From positions 1 to 64,000 of the forward strand of contig CANMLU010000016.1 of the NCBI GenBank assembly GCA_947498815.1: 64,000 bases of DNA, in the 5' to 3' direction. How positions within the stretch are numbered: position 1 is the stretch's first letter; each line of letters begins with the position of its first letter. The stretch is from an uncultured Aquimarina sp. GTDB taxonomy: Bacteria > Bacteroidota > Bacteroidia > Flavobacteriales > Flavobacteriaceae. The translations under genes and the position numbers were made by a program. The notes under the pieces are model-generated. The model was not told the DNA's origin. It saw only the letters and a program-made list of their open reading frames with translations, and searched no databases. Shown here piece after piece: positions 55,026 to 64,000 of this stretch.

Positions 55026-56618
55026 TTAATTTATTTCCTTATACTCAAACCAATCAAAATCGGCATGTTTTTGATTGTATGCTAGATCCTGACAACACAT
55101 ACCCACAAACATACCCGTAAATGCGGGTCGATATCGTTCGTCTCGATCTCTTACATAATCATCAGACAGAATACTGGCATCCAACACCTCTCCTATAGGT
55201 TGAAAGTCACTATTCTGATGCGGACTATAATAAAACTGAAGGGTATCGTGATCCAAAACTCCTTTTAAAACTATTCTACCATGATCGGTTACATCAATTT
55301 CTTGCTCTTGCTCTGACATTGCAAAATGATCCGAAGAAATAATTTTCAATAGCTTTTTAGTTCCTTCATAATTCGAAGTAAGATGTAGATAATGATAATG
55401 TCCTGTATTATAATAAAACACCAATCCAGCCATTTCGAGGATATCACTAGGATCAAATTCTATAGAGGTCGAAACCTCTACTCTAAAGTGTTGCACGCGT
55501 CTTGCTACTAAAGCTTGAGTATGCGTGGATGTTAAACTTTCTTTTCCTTTGAGACGAAGAAAACCTTTTCTTTCCCGGAGTGAAATCCAACGCTCATCCT
55601 TAGGAATTCTTAAGGACTGAAAATCGATCGATAACTGTTCAGAATTAAACTCATCTCTTATAAGAGTTTTCTGAAGTATAAACTCTTCTAGATTTGGTTC
55701 CGGAACTTGAAATCTAGGTACTTTTGATCCGCTTTTAAGGTACGGCCAACCATCATCTTTCCATTCAATCTCTTCAATGGCTGTTTCTCTACCCAAAATA
55801 CATCTTCCATGTTCTGATAAAGGTCTGCCTATCAAAAACACGATATACCATCTCCCGTCTGGTGTCTCTACAAAGTCGGCATGACCTGACTTTTGAAGTC
55901 CATGTGATGGATTGGATGTGCAATTTAGGATAGCCGTATCTGGATGCATCTCATAGGGTCCTAATAAGGATTTTGATCTGGCAATAGACTCGGCATGTCC
56001 ATATTCTGTTCCCCCTTCGGCAAGGAGTAAATAATAATACTCATCTTTTTTGAAAATATGTGGCCCCTCGGTACATCCCAAAGAAGACCCCGAATGCAGG
56101 TATTGAACATTTCCTACTAATCTTTTTTGTTTGGGGTCATATTCTTGCAATTCTATACCTCCGAAAAGCTTATTTTTTCTATGATCGACCAACATATTCA
56201 GGAAGTATTTCTTTCCATCATGATCATGAAAAAGAGACCCATCAAACCCTCTGGAACTTAAGTAAATCGGATCCGACCATTCTCCCGTAATCTCGGTAGT
56301 AGTCACAAGGTAATTTGGAGTATCTTTCCACACTCCATCAAACGATCTTACATTAGAATATACCAGATAGAAAACACCATTATCATAGGACAAACAAGGT
56401 GCCCAGACTCCACAAGAATCCGGATTACCTTTCATATCTAATTGAGAGATTTTATTAAGGGGCTGTGCAATCACTTTCCAATTTTTGAGATCTCTAGAAT
56501 GATGTATTTGCACTCCTGGAAACCATTCAAAAGTAGAAGTTGCGATATAATAATCCTCTCCGACTCTTATAATGGATGGATCGGGATTAAAACCTCGTAA
56601 TATTGGATTTTGGATCAT
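55026..56618 (-). CDS. GH43-family beta-xylosidase-like enzyme
   Basis: A 530-residue enzyme without a signal peptide, so probably cytoplasmic. The five-bladed GH43 fold shows FNPDPSII (Asp13, base), a middle Asp126 (FDGSLF) and Glu184 (CTEGPHIF, acid). Residues about 335-530 form the C-terminal beta-sandwich typical of the larger GH43 group (LRIPKDERWISL, EFDPSDILEMAGLVFYYN). Such enzymes cut xylo-oligosaccharides to xylose, fitting the neighbouring xylose isomerase. It is 4 bases from the sugar porter. From memory the characterised marine beta-1,3-xylosidase is also a GH43 enzyme. Confidence 0.9.
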   Translation of the reverse strand: MIQNPILRGFNPDPSIIRVGEDYYIATSTFEWFPGVQIHHSRDLKNWKVIAQPLNKISQLDMKGNPDSCGVWAPCLSYDNGVFYLVYSNVRSFDGVWKDTPNYLVTTTEITGEWSDPIYLSSRGFDGSLFHDHDGKKYFLNMLVDHRKNKLFGGIELQEYDPKQKRLVGNVQYLHSGSSLGCTEGPHIFKKDEYYYLLLAEGGTEYGHAESIARSKSLLGPYEMHPDTAILNCTSNPSHGLQKSGHADFVETPDGRWYIVFLIGRPLSEHGRCILGRETAIEEIEWKDDGWPYLKSGSKVPRFQVPEPNLEEFILQKTLIRDEFNSEQLSIDFQSLRIPKDERWISLRERKGFLRLKGKESLTSTHTQALVARRVQHFRVEVSTSIEFDPSDILEMAGLVFYYNTGHYHYLHLTSNYEGTKKLLKIISSDHFAMSEQEQEIDVTDHGRIVLKGVLDHDTLQFYYSPHQNSDFQPIGEVLDASILSDDYVRDRDERYRPAFTGMFVGMCCQDLAYNQKHADFDWFEYKEIN

Positions 56619-56622
56619 AGTA

Positions 56623-58161
56623 TTAATTTGTGATCAGATCTTTTTCTATTTGTTCTAGCGATTTTCCTTTGGTCTCTGGTAATATTTTAAACAAAATAAA
56701 GAACCCTATAAGGGCAATTACTCCAAAAATGAGGAAACTTAATGCGTTTCCTAAGGTGGCAAGTTCCCATGGGAATATCTGTTGTACAATCCAACTCGAA
56801 AAAGAATTAATAAAACCTATAAATCCAATCGCAAGTCCTCTATATTTATTTGGATACATCTCAGACAACATTACCCACATTACTGGTCCTAATGAAAAAG
56901 CAAAACATGCGATAAAACCTAAAATACCTGTTAAAACCAAAGTAGCATTCATATTGGTTGCCGCTTCCAAAATTGCGCCTTCATTTTTGGAATATTCTTG
57001 ACTTCCTAGGCTGTCAATCATTGCATTTTTAAAATCAAGATCATTGTCAAATACTTTTTCGGCTATTGGTATCAACTTTTCTTGATCTACATTTTCCAGT
57101 TGAGCTATTTCTATTGAGGTTAGCTGATATGTGGCCTGATTGAAACCATATGCACAAAGCAATAAACTTATGGATATACCGCCAATACCAATTAAAAGTA
57201 ATGGTCTTCTTCCTAACCTGTCTATCAAAAACATGGCGATTATCGTAAAAACAACTGTTGTGAAACTCAATAAAACTCCAGAAGCAAATGCTGCATTGGT
57301 TCCTATACCCGTTTGTTTAAAAATGGAAGTGGCATAAAAATATATAGCATTGATCCCCGTAATTTGCTGAAGCACACCAATAGTTAACCCAACAATTAGT
57401 ATAAAACGAATAGCTGGTTTAAACAATTCTGAAATCGAAGCATTTTTCTTACTTTTTTCTTTGTTGATAGTACTCATGATTGCTTCCGCTTCAACATTTG
57501 CTGTACTTTCTCCATGAAGGTTGACCAATACTTCTTTGGCTTCTTGTTGTTTTCCTTTAACAAATAACCAACGTGGGCTTCTGGGCACAAAGAATAATAA
57601 TACGAGATACATTACCGCCGGAATTAATTCTACTCCAAGCATCCATCGCCATACGCTTTCATCAGTAAAAAAACCGCCTTCGGCAGTATTTAATCCATTC
57701 AAATAATTGTTACATAGAAATGCTCCAAAAAAACCTAATACAATGTTTAATTGTTGTATTGAAACTAGTTTCCCTCTGTTTTTTGCCGTTGAGATTTCTG
57801 CAATATATGTAGGAGCAAGAATCAATGCTGCACCAAAAGCCAATCCCCCTATCATCCTTGCAATCCATAACATATGGTACGAAATTGCATAGGCTGATAA
57901 TAAAGCCGATAATGCATATAAAAATGCTACAAATAGTAGTATTTTTTTTCTTCCAACAAGATCACTCAATCGACCTGCAATTAGCATTGAAATCATAGCA
58001 GCAAACGAAGGACTACTCACGGCCCATCCAAGTTGCCCAACGGTTAAATCAAATTGAGGGCCGGCATACTCCATAACTCCAGAGATAATCCCTGCATCGA
58101 AACCAAACAAAAAGCCCCCCAGGGAAACTACAAATGCTATAAAAAGTGTTTTTCTTGACAT
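56623..58161 (-). CDS. MFS sugar porter (xylose/H+ symporter-like)
   Basis: A 512-residue inner-membrane transporter with about twelve helices and sugar-porter signatures: FGFDAGIISGVMEY, GRLSDLVGRKKILL, AEISTAKNRGKLVS, DRLGRRPLLL, SEMYPNKYRGLAIGF, and PETKGKSLEQIEKDL at the end. An insertion of about 70 residues after the central loop (YQLTSIEIAQLENVDQEKL...) is larger than in XylE. The locus also encodes an SSS symporter, so two sugar uptake systems are present. Confidence 0.92.
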   Translation of the reverse strand: MSRKTLFIAFVVSLGGFLFGFDAGIISGVMEYAGPQFDLTVGQLGWAVSSPSFAAMISMLIAGRLSDLVGRKKILLFVAFLYALSALLSAYAISYHMLWIARMIGGLAFGAALILAPTYIAEISTAKNRGKLVSIQQLNIVLGFFGAFLCNNYLNGLNTAEGGFFTDESVWRWMLGVELIPAVMYLVLLFFVPRSPRWLFVKGKQQEAKEVLVNLHGESTANVEAEAIMSTINKEKSKKNASISELFKPAIRFILIVGLTIGVLQQITGINAIYFYATSIFKQTGIGTNAAFASGVLLSFTTVVFTIIAMFLIDRLGRRPLLLIGIGGISISLLLCAYGFNQATYQLTSIEIAQLENVDQEKLIPIAEKVFDNDLDFKNAMIDSLGSQEYSKNEGAILEAATNMNATLVLTGILGFIACFAFSLGPVMWVMLSEMYPNKYRGLAIGFIGFINSFSSWIVQQIFPWELATLGNALSFLIFGVIALIGFFILFKILPETKGKSLEQIEKDLITN

Positions 58162-58173
58162 GTATTTTTTAAA

Positions 58174-59166
58174 TTAATTTAGTGTTTTTTCTAACGGAAA
58201 CTCTAATCCGGTTTGTTTTCGAACCTCATCTACAATTTTAATAAGATCAAGACTATTTTGATGTGACCAAATGTTACTTTCAATTTTTTGACCTCTAATA
58301 CATTGATGGCACTCCTTTATCTCATATGTAAACCCTTTTCCTATAGTCGGAAATGGATACTCTACTTTATGATTATTTTTGATCACTGCATAGGATTGTG
58401 TTTCGTGCCAAATAGCGTTCAATCTGATTCTACCTTCTGCACCGCTTATTGTTGCAACCATATCCGAAGGAGAAACAAAACTACTGTGTAATACGGCTTG
58501 AGCGTTGTCATACTGTAAAATCATCGAAGTCTGCTTATCTGCTCCAGATTCAAAAAAATTAGCTGAAGCTAGTACTTTATCCGGAGATCCTAAAACTACA
58601 TATGCCAAAAACAACGGATATACACCCATATCCAGCAACGATCCACCTCCTGTTTTTATATCTATCATTCTTCCTTGAGGAGTTCCTATGTTAAAAGCGA
58701 AATCTGCATTGATATATTTCACCTCACCAATTTCGCCATTCTTGATCTTTAATAAAACCTCTTGTAAAGATGGGTTAAAACGTGTCCAAAAGGCTTCCAT
58801 AAAAAACTTTTTGGTAGACTTAGATGTTTTTACCATTTGCATGGCTTGACTATAATTTAATGCTATTGGTTTTTCGCAAAGCACGTGTTTATTTTGTTCT
58901 AAAGATTTTATCGTTAAGTCCACATGTGAGTCATGTGGTGTAGCGATATACACAATATCAACATCTGGATCTGCAACCAACTCATCGTAAGATCCGTAAG
59001 CGTTTTTGACATTATATTGATTAGCAAATTTGAGTGCTTTATCGGTGGTTCTAGAACCTACTGCTATCAATTCGGCATCCGGCACAAGCGCTAGATCCTT
59101 AACGAACTGATGCGCTATATTGCCCAAACCAATGACCCCCCATTTTATTTTTTTAAACTTTGCCAT
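58174..59166 (-). CDS. Gfo/Idh/MocA-family oxidoreductase
   Basis: A 330-residue NAD(P)-dependent dehydrogenase with an N-terminal Rossmann motif (WGVIGLGNIA) and the family motif LCEKPIALNYSQA. It resembles the dihydrodiol/D-xylose dehydrogenase branch (FMEAFWTRFNP, GGGSLLDMGVYP), so it could oxidise xylose or a substituted sugar. Its ATG overlaps the previous stop codon (TAATG), which suggests translational coupling with the hydrolase upstream. Confidence 0.88.
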   Translation of the reverse strand: MAKFKKIKWGVIGLGNIAHQFVKDLALVPDAELIAVGSRTTDKALKFANQYNVKNAYGSYDELVADPDVDIVYIATPHDSHVDLTIKSLEQNKHVLCEKPIALNYSQAMQMVKTSKSTKKFFMEAFWTRFNPSLQEVLLKIKNGEIGEVKYINADFAFNIGTPQGRMIDIKTGGGSLLDMGVYPLFLAYVVLGSPDKVLASANFFESGADKQTSMILQYDNAQAVLHSSFVSPSDMVATISGAEGRIRLNAIWHETQSYAVIKNNHKVEYPFPTIGKGFTYEIKECHQCIRGQKIESNIWSHQNSLDLIKIVDEVRKQTGLEFPLEKTLN

Positions 59167-60497
59167 TAATTATTTTTTACCATAAATGGAATATTACCTC
59201 CACCAGCTTTACCCTTGTTATCATAAACGTATCCAAGAATTCGATACTCCCCATTTTTGGGTGTTACAAAAGTAAATGTACCATCTTCATCCTTGAGTAC
59301 CTCGACACTCACTCGCGGTGGTTCAATTTCTTTTTCTCCTCCTTGACTTCTGGTTATCACTTCTTTTGAAACTACCCATTTATAAGTTAAAATATCATTA
59401 TTGGGATCCGAAGCGAATAGTTGCGCAGTATATTTTTGATTTGGTTTTAGATATATGTTATCCGTTGCTTTTTTGCCATCAAGAAGTATCGAATCTACTC
59501 TTGGGGCCCGGTTTTCGGGATGTTTCCCGGTCCATAGTTTGGTTAGGTTGTCTATGGTTTCCGTCTGACTACCATCTTTATGAAACATCCCGTACCAGGT
59601 TGGGGTGCGCTCTTGTTTTTGTCCCCATTCGAAGGCAAATCCACCTAAGCATTTACCAGAAGCGTTATTAATAATTCCTTTTTGAATTCTTTTCAGAATA
59701 CCGTCTGCTTTGGGACCACTAACTTCTTCAATTTCTCTATTCCATTCTGTTTTTGGCATTTCCCAAAATCCCATAGGACCAAACTCGGTTATCATATATG
59801 GTTTTTGTATCCCGGTATTTTTCATTCGCTCTTCAACATTCTCTAAATCACCATACACTTGTACAGATACAATATCGATTTGTGGACAACGCTCTAAAGC
59901 CACTTTTAAATGCTCTTTAATAACCCCTGCAAATGTGATAGTAACAGGATGATTAGGATCTTCTTTGTGTATAAAATCCACTATATCTGCCAAGGAATCA
60001 TATACTTTTGGATTTACAGGTCGTAGAGTACCATTTTTATTAAATAATAAATTTAATTCGTTACCGACTACCCAACATAGTACATTAGGATGATTTTTAT
60101 ATCTTTTTATAATAGCTTTTACTTTTTTAAATTGTTTAGCAACCGCCTTTCTATCGTTATAATCAAAACCGTAGAGTTCTTTACCGATACTAATTCCCAT
60201 GGCTACCATAAATCCATATTTTTTGGCAGCAGCCAGTTCTTCTTCTGCATTTTTTACCGTCCAGGTTCTGAAAGCATTTCCACCAGCTTTATACAAAGCT
60301 TCAAAATCATGACCATCGGCATAATTGATACCTACCCCTTTCAGCTCAAATTTCTCTCCGTTTACAAAAAAGTTATATGCTCCATCTTCTGCCTTAACTT
60401 TTACTTGAGAAGGAATATTATCACTTTTTTGGCCCGTTGCGGTGCGCGAAAGTATAAACGAACAAATAAGAATTAAAAAAATATGATGTCTTTTCAT
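59166..60497 (-). CDS. Clan GH-A hydrolase (GH2/GH5-like TIM barrel) with Ig-like C-terminus
   Basis: A 443-residue exported enzyme (signal peptide to about GQK). The TIM barrel (about 45-325) has the clan-A catalytic pair: Glu147 in VVGNELNLL and Glu238 in ITEFGPMGFW, similar to the GH2 C-terminal barrel. Residues about 335-443 are a PKD/Ig-like domain (LFASDPNNDILTYKWVV). The exact family and substrate are not certain. The start immediately follows the PhyH stop. Confidence 0.85.
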   Translation of the reverse strand: MKRHHIFLILICSFILSRTATGQKSDNIPSQVKVKAEDGAYNFFVNGEKFELKGVGINYADGHDFEALYKAGGNAFRTWTVKNAEEELAAAKKYGFMVAMGISIGKELYGFDYNDRKAVAKQFKKVKAIIKRYKNHPNVLCWVVGNELNLLFNKNGTLRPVNPKVYDSLADIVDFIHKEDPNHPVTITFAGVIKEHLKVALERCPQIDIVSVQVYGDLENVEERMKNTGIQKPYMITEFGPMGFWEMPKTEWNREIEEVSGPKADGILKRIQKGIINNASGKCLGGFAFEWGQKQERTPTWYGMFHKDGSQTETIDNLTKLWTGKHPENRAPRVDSILLDGKKATDNIYLKPNQKYTAQLFASDPNNDILTYKWVVSKEVITRSQGGEKEIEPPRVSVEVLKDEDGTFTFVTPKNGEYRILGYVYDNKGKAGGGNIPFMVKNN

Positions 60498-61199
60498 TTA
60501 ACTACGTTCTTCAATGATTTCACTTGTTGAAAATTTATAACGCATATTTCTATACACGCAAATATCTGTTATATCTTCTGGAGTACCCATGGGCACGGCT
60601 CTAAAATTAGATGAAACTCTATCCCGTTTTACAGGCATTACTCTATGCCAACAATGGCCATGAAGGAAAATCACTGTTCCCTTTTTGGGTTTCATTACCA
60701 CCTGCCCTTTTAAGTCTTCATTCGGAACTCCGGCTGGTAGTATTCCTGCTTTATGCGTTTTAGGAAAAATAACGATTTCACCTCCTGTTTCTTCTGTTAT
60801 ATCATGGGTATACACCAATCTGTTTAAGTTATACAATTTCGCATCATCTGGTGAGCAATCCTGATGCCATGCCTGACCGATACTTCCTGCTTTAGAAAAC
60901 ATCATCATACAATAAAGATTTTCCCAGCCTTCTTTTAAGATGAGATCTGTAATCTTATTAAAATGTTCATCTTTATCAATAGCATCAAAATATGGTTTTC
61001 CTTCTCTGTAAGGAAACCATGGAATTACTTCTACCGCAGATTTTGCGATGAACTCATTGGTATGCTCCCAATCCGGATTTACTCCATAATGATCGAGTAT
61101 CTTGTTATTATACTCATCCATAAGCCTTGGATTGAAAAAATTTTCGAATACCACAAAACCATTTTCCCAAAATTCATCTACAATCGAATCGACATCCAT
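60498..61199 (-). CDS. Phytanoyl-CoA dioxygenase-like (PhyH) Fe/2OG enzyme
   Basis: A 233-residue non-haem iron, 2-oxoglutarate dioxygenase. The iron triad is His112-x-Asp114 (WHQDCSPDD) and a distal His185 in FLHGHCWHR, with a likely 2OG-binding Arg soon after. It is cytoplasmic and 20 bases after the transaldolase. Hydroxylation or desaturation of a small substrate is expected; such an enzyme is unexpected in a xylose operon. Confidence 0.88.
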   Translation of the reverse strand: MDVDSIVDEFWENGFVVFENFFNPRLMDEYNNKILDHYGVNPDWEHTNEFIAKSAVEVIPWFPYREGKPYFDAIDKDEHFNKITDLILKEGWENLYCMMMFSKAGSIGQAWHQDCSPDDAKLYNLNRLVYTHDITEETGGEIVIFPKTHKAGILPAGVPNEDLKGQVVMKPKKGTVIFLHGHCWHRVMPVKRDRVSSNFRAVPMGTPEDITDICVYRNMRYKFSTSEIIEERS

Positions 61200-61219
61200 A
61201 TCTTGTTCTTTAAATTCTA

Positions 61220-61876
61220 CTATACCTGCATCTTTTTTGCATCCTCTAAAAACTTCTTTAATCCATTATCTGTTAATGGGTGTTTTAGTAATCCTTCGAT
61301 AGCCGAAAGTGGTCCTGTCATTACATCGGCTCCTATTTTGGCACAATTGACTACATGCATTGTATGTCGTACTGATGCTGCTAGAATTTGTGTTTCAAAA
61401 CCATAATTATCATACACTTTTCTAATCTCATCTATTAATACTAATCCATCGGTAGATACATCATCTAATCTTCCGATAAAAGGAGATACATAGGTAGCTC
61501 CTGCCTTTGCTGCCAAAAGCGCTTGGCCACATGAAAAAACAAGTGTACAGTTGGTCTTGATCCCTTTATCGGTAAAATATTTTATAGCTTTTATCCCTTC
61601 TTTTATCATGGGTATTTTTACTACAATCTGTGGATGAAGGGCTGCTAATTCTTCACCCTCTTGAATCATTTGATCAAAAGTAGTCCCGATGACCTCTGCC
61701 GACACATCTCCGTCTACGATGGAACAAATGCTTTGATAATGATTTAGTATATTTTTTTTACCCGTTACTCCTTCTTTTGCCATTAATGACGGATTGGTAG
61801 TTACACCATCTAATACACCAAGTGCCTGGGCTTCTTTTATCTGATTTAAATCTGCTGTATCTATAAAAAATTTCAT
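61220..61876 (-). CDS. tal: Transaldolase, small (TalC/FSA-type)
   Basis: A 218-residue class I aldolase: [16 protein letters not shown] and [11 protein letters not shown] at the N-terminus, Schiff-base Lys87 in VVKIPMI, and [10 protein letters not shown]. It belongs to the short transaldolase/fructose-6-phosphate aldolase group and would help move pentose carbon into glycolysis. It is 11 bases after the SSS gene. Confidence 0.95.
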   Translation of the reverse strand: MKFFIDTADLNQIKEAQALGVLDGVTTNPSLMAKEGVTGKKNILNHYQSICSIVDGDVSAEVIGTTFDQMIQEGEELAALHPQIVVKIPMIKEGIKAIKYFTDKGIKTNCTLVFSCGQALLAAKAGATYVSPFIGRLDDVSTDGLVLIDEIRKVYDNYGFETQILAASVRHTMHVVNCAKIGADVMTGPLSAIEGLLKHPLTDNGLKKFLEDAKKMQV

Positions 61877-61887
61877 TATCTCTAGTT

Positions 61888-63504
61888 TTATCCTACAAAG
61901 TAGGATAGTATGGTTATTACTATAAGTACTAATAAAACAGACAGAATGATATCTGACAATGTAATACTTTCTTTATTCTCTAATTTATGTTCTTTGGTTA
62001 ATGTGCCAAATGACAATCCTGCAATCGCAGCATAGGTTGGTGGGTTGGTAAGCAAGCTAACGGTAATGCATATCACTACAGAAAAAATGAACATAAAAAT
62101 TGCCATATGCGCAAAATTTATAGTCGCAAACTGATACATGATTCCTGATAAGTCATCTTTAAATATCTCTGCTGTAATTCTTACCGAAGCCGCGACTAGC
62201 CCAGAAAATAAAGTAACTATCGCAGCTTTTGAGTTTACTCTTTTCCATAGTACTCCTAATAAGAATACCGCAGTAATTGGGGGTGCGATATAGGATTGTA
62301 CACTTTGTAAATATTGATATAAAACCCCACCGCCAATTTTTTGCATGATTGGTATCCAGATAATTCCAAGTATAACCATCATAACTGTTGCCAGTTTACC
62401 AATGTTTAATAATCGTTTTTCGGACGTATAAGGTTTTAATTTTTTGTAAATATCTATTGTAAAAATCGTAGAGCATGAATTAAACACCGAGGCAAGCGAA
62501 CTCATTAAAGCTGCCATCAAACCTCCAGCCACTAACCCCTTTAATCCAACTGGTAATAGGGTTTTCACCAATATCGGAAATACTTCGTCGGCTTTATCAT
62601 AGGTCAATACGCCTTGTTTAGCCAAGGCAAATGCTATAATACCCGGAATAAGAAATATAAAAATGGGTAAAATCTTAAGATAGGCTCCAAATATGGCTCC
62701 TCTTCTTCCTATTTTAATATTATTGGCTGCCAAGGTACGTTGTACGATATATTGATCTGTACACCAATACCAAATCCCTACTATGGTTCCTCCGAACAAT
62801 AGACCTGTCCATGGGAAATCGGGATCGCTCATCGGTCTCCACATATTAAAATGGTTTGAGCCAACAGTTTCTTTTAATGTACTCCAGCCACCCACTTCAT
62901 TTAGTCCTAATATTGTAATAATTACAGATCCAGCAATAAGAATAATGGTTTGCAGCGTTTCGGTATAAATTACAGCCTTCATTCCTCCTACAACGGTATA
63001 GATCCCAGTAAAAACCACAATACCGATTGCTCCGTACCAAAATGGGATTCCTATTAATTCGGAAACTACTATTCCCCCAGCATATATAGTTACGGATACT
63101 TTGGTAATCACATATCCAGCCAATGAAAAAACGGATAGAAACCATCTAGATCGACTATCGAATCGTTTCTCAAGGAATTCTGGCATTGTAAACACCTTGC
63201 TTCTCATATAAAAAGGCAGAAACAACCAACCTAATACCAAAACAATCCATGCGTGTAGTTCATAATGAGCCATAGGCATTCCTGATTCTGCACCTGTTCC
63301 TGCCAATCCAACTACGTGCTCAGAACCAATATTAGATGCAAAGATAGAAGCTCCTATAACGAACCACCCTACGTTTCTTCCCGCCAGGAAATAGTCCTCG
63401 GTATTTTTGTTTTTCTGAAGAATCACCCAAATAGCAACTCCAATCAAGGCCAGAAAATACAAACCTAAAACAATCCAATCCCCAAACTCTAATACTGATT
63501 TCAT
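61888..63504 (-). CDS. Sodium/solute symporter, SSS family (SGLT-like)
   Basis: A 538-residue inner-membrane transporter with about 13-14 helices. SSS features: [34 protein letters not shown] (broken here), [18 protein letters not shown], and [26 protein letters not shown]. The resemblance to SGLT suggests Na+-driven sugar uptake, here probably xylose. It lies 7 bases after xylA. Confidence 0.92.
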   Translation of the reverse strand: MKSVLEFGDWIVLGLYFLALIGVAIWVILQKNKNTEDYFLAGRNVGWFVIGASIFASNIGSEHVVGLAGTGAESGMPMAHYELHAWIVLVLGWLFLPFYMRSKVFTMPEFLEKRFDSRSRWFLSVFSLAGYVITKVSVTIYAGGIVVSELIGIPFWYGAIGIVVFTGIYTVVGGMKAVIYTETLQTIILIAGSVIITILGLNEVGGWSTLKETVGSNHFNMWRPMSDPDFPWTGLLFGGTIVGIWYWCTDQYIVQRTLAANNIKIGRRGAIFGAYLKILPIFIFLIPGIIAFALAKQGVLTYDKADEVFPILVKTLLPVGLKGLVAGGLMAALMSSLASVFNSCSTIFTIDIYKKLKPYTSEKRLLNIGKLATVMMVILGIIWIPIMQKIGGGVLYQYLQSVQSYIAPPITAVFLLGVLWKRVNSKAAIVTLFSGLVAASVRITAEIFKDDLSGIMYQFATINFAHMAIFMFIFSVVICITVSLLTNPPTYAAIAGLSFGTLTKEHKLENKESITLSDIILSVLLVLIVITILSYFVG

Positions 63505-63511
63505 AGGAATA

Positions 63512-64000
63512 TTAGATATATTGGTTTATAATATTTTCAAATAATTCTTGCTTACCACTTTGTAATTTTAGTTCTCCATTTTCTTGAGCGATAGTATATA
63601 ATGCCTTTAAATCTAGTTTACCTTCTTCAAAAGCTTTACCATTACCAGAATCAAAGGAGTTATATCTTTTTTCTCTTAAACTTTCGTATGAAGATGAAGT
63701 AATTATTTTGTCGGCTATTGTTAATGCTCTTGCAAATACATCGGCTCCTCCAATATGTGCCAAGAATACATCTTCCATATCTGTAGAATTACGCCTTACT
63801 TTAGCATCAAAATTAACTCCTCCTCCTTTTAAACCACCAGACTTCAAGAATACTAACATGGCTTCAGTAACCTCTGCTATGTTATTTGGAAACTGATCTG
63901 TATCCCAACCATTTTGATAATCTCCTCGATTGGCATCTATACTACCTAGCATCCCTGCGTCGGCAGCCACTTGTATTTCATGCTGAAAAGTATGTTGTGC
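63512..64000 (-). CDS. xylA: Xylose isomerase, C-terminal part (cut by window edge)
   Basis: The last 162 residues of xylose isomerase, which converts D-xylose to D-xylulose. The frame is open to the right edge and begins ...QHTFQHEIQVAADAGMLG, continuing GSIDANRGDYQNGWDTDQFP and GGVNFDAKVRRNSTDMEDVF, all typical XylA metal/substrate regions. An internal Met at 63970 is not the start. It leads the visible part of the operon, and the promoter lies outside the window. Confidence 0.95.
   Translation of the reverse strand, partial: AQHTFQHEIQVAADAGMLGSIDANRGDYQNGWDTDQFPNNIAEVTEAMLVFLKSGGLKGGGVNFDAKVRRNSTDMEDVFLAHIGGADVFARALTIADKIITSSSYESLREKRYNSFDSGNGKAFEEGKLDLKALYTIAQENGELKLQSGKQELFENIINQYI

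Noticed and set aside
63970-64000. Internal Met at 63970 as xylA start
   Set aside because: The frame continues with conserved xylose isomerase sequence to the window edge.

Overview
The window is AT-rich and its genes point to a marine Flavobacteriaceae-type member of the Bacteroidota. Evidence: type IX secretion C-terminal domains of both type A and type B, '-7' promoter boxes of the form TAnnTTTG, a eukaryote-like ProRS, glutamine synthetases of types II and III, many lipoproteins, and a Bacteroidota-style curli cluster. An Aquimarina-like genus is plausible but not proven. No rRNA, CRISPR array, insertion sequence or phage gene was seen.

Left part (1-16.4 kb), mostly housekeeping: tRNA-Glu, proS, a GW/RS-rich lipoprotein, a FadL-like outer-membrane protein, a type B T9SS protein, a co-directional folE-cysS-yidD-lgt set, prfA, a cytochrome P450, two small unknown proteins, two lipoproteins and a PurM-like AIR synthase.

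Curli region (16.5-22.9 kb, minus strand): csgA-csgB-csgE-csgF-csgG followed by a lipoprotein with Ig-like and PD40-type repeats. CsgA carries a threefold higher-order repeat, CsgE has an extra N-terminal domain, CsgG is fused to a C-terminal predicted beta-barrel, and a perfect 38-bp palindrome lies between csgA and csgB.

Middle (23-38 kb): divergent glutamine synthetases (types III and II), a Ca2+/Na+ antiporter-like protein, a BlaI repressor with an M56/BlaR1-like protease and a related exported protein, apt, an SPFH protein, tRNA-Arg, an unusual VWA + TonB-plug + TPR-like protein, and an acyl-CoA ligase.

Right part (38-64 kb): a polysaccharide-degradation locus. It holds a modular GH5-like enzyme, a propeller/Y_Y_Y/LuxR regulator, a giant secreted protein with two GH26-like domains, a Cys-rich lipoprotein, a LacI-type regulator, and a tight ten-gene minus-strand operon running from xylose isomerase (cut by the right edge) through an SSS symporter, transaldolase, PhyH dioxygenase, GH2/GH5-like hydrolase, Gfo/Idh oxidoreductase, MFS sugar porter, GH43 and a GH26-like lipoprotein to aldose 1-epimerase. 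Xylose isomerase, GH43, transaldolase and three GH26-like domains, with no GH10 or GH11 in view, make algal beta-1,3-xylan the best-fitting substrate; this is an inference. No SusC/SusD pair is visible in the window. A four-cysteine 'CGxCW' module is shared between the giant GH26 protein and the neighbouring lipoprotein, and LacI/PurR-like palindromes lie upstream of locus genes.
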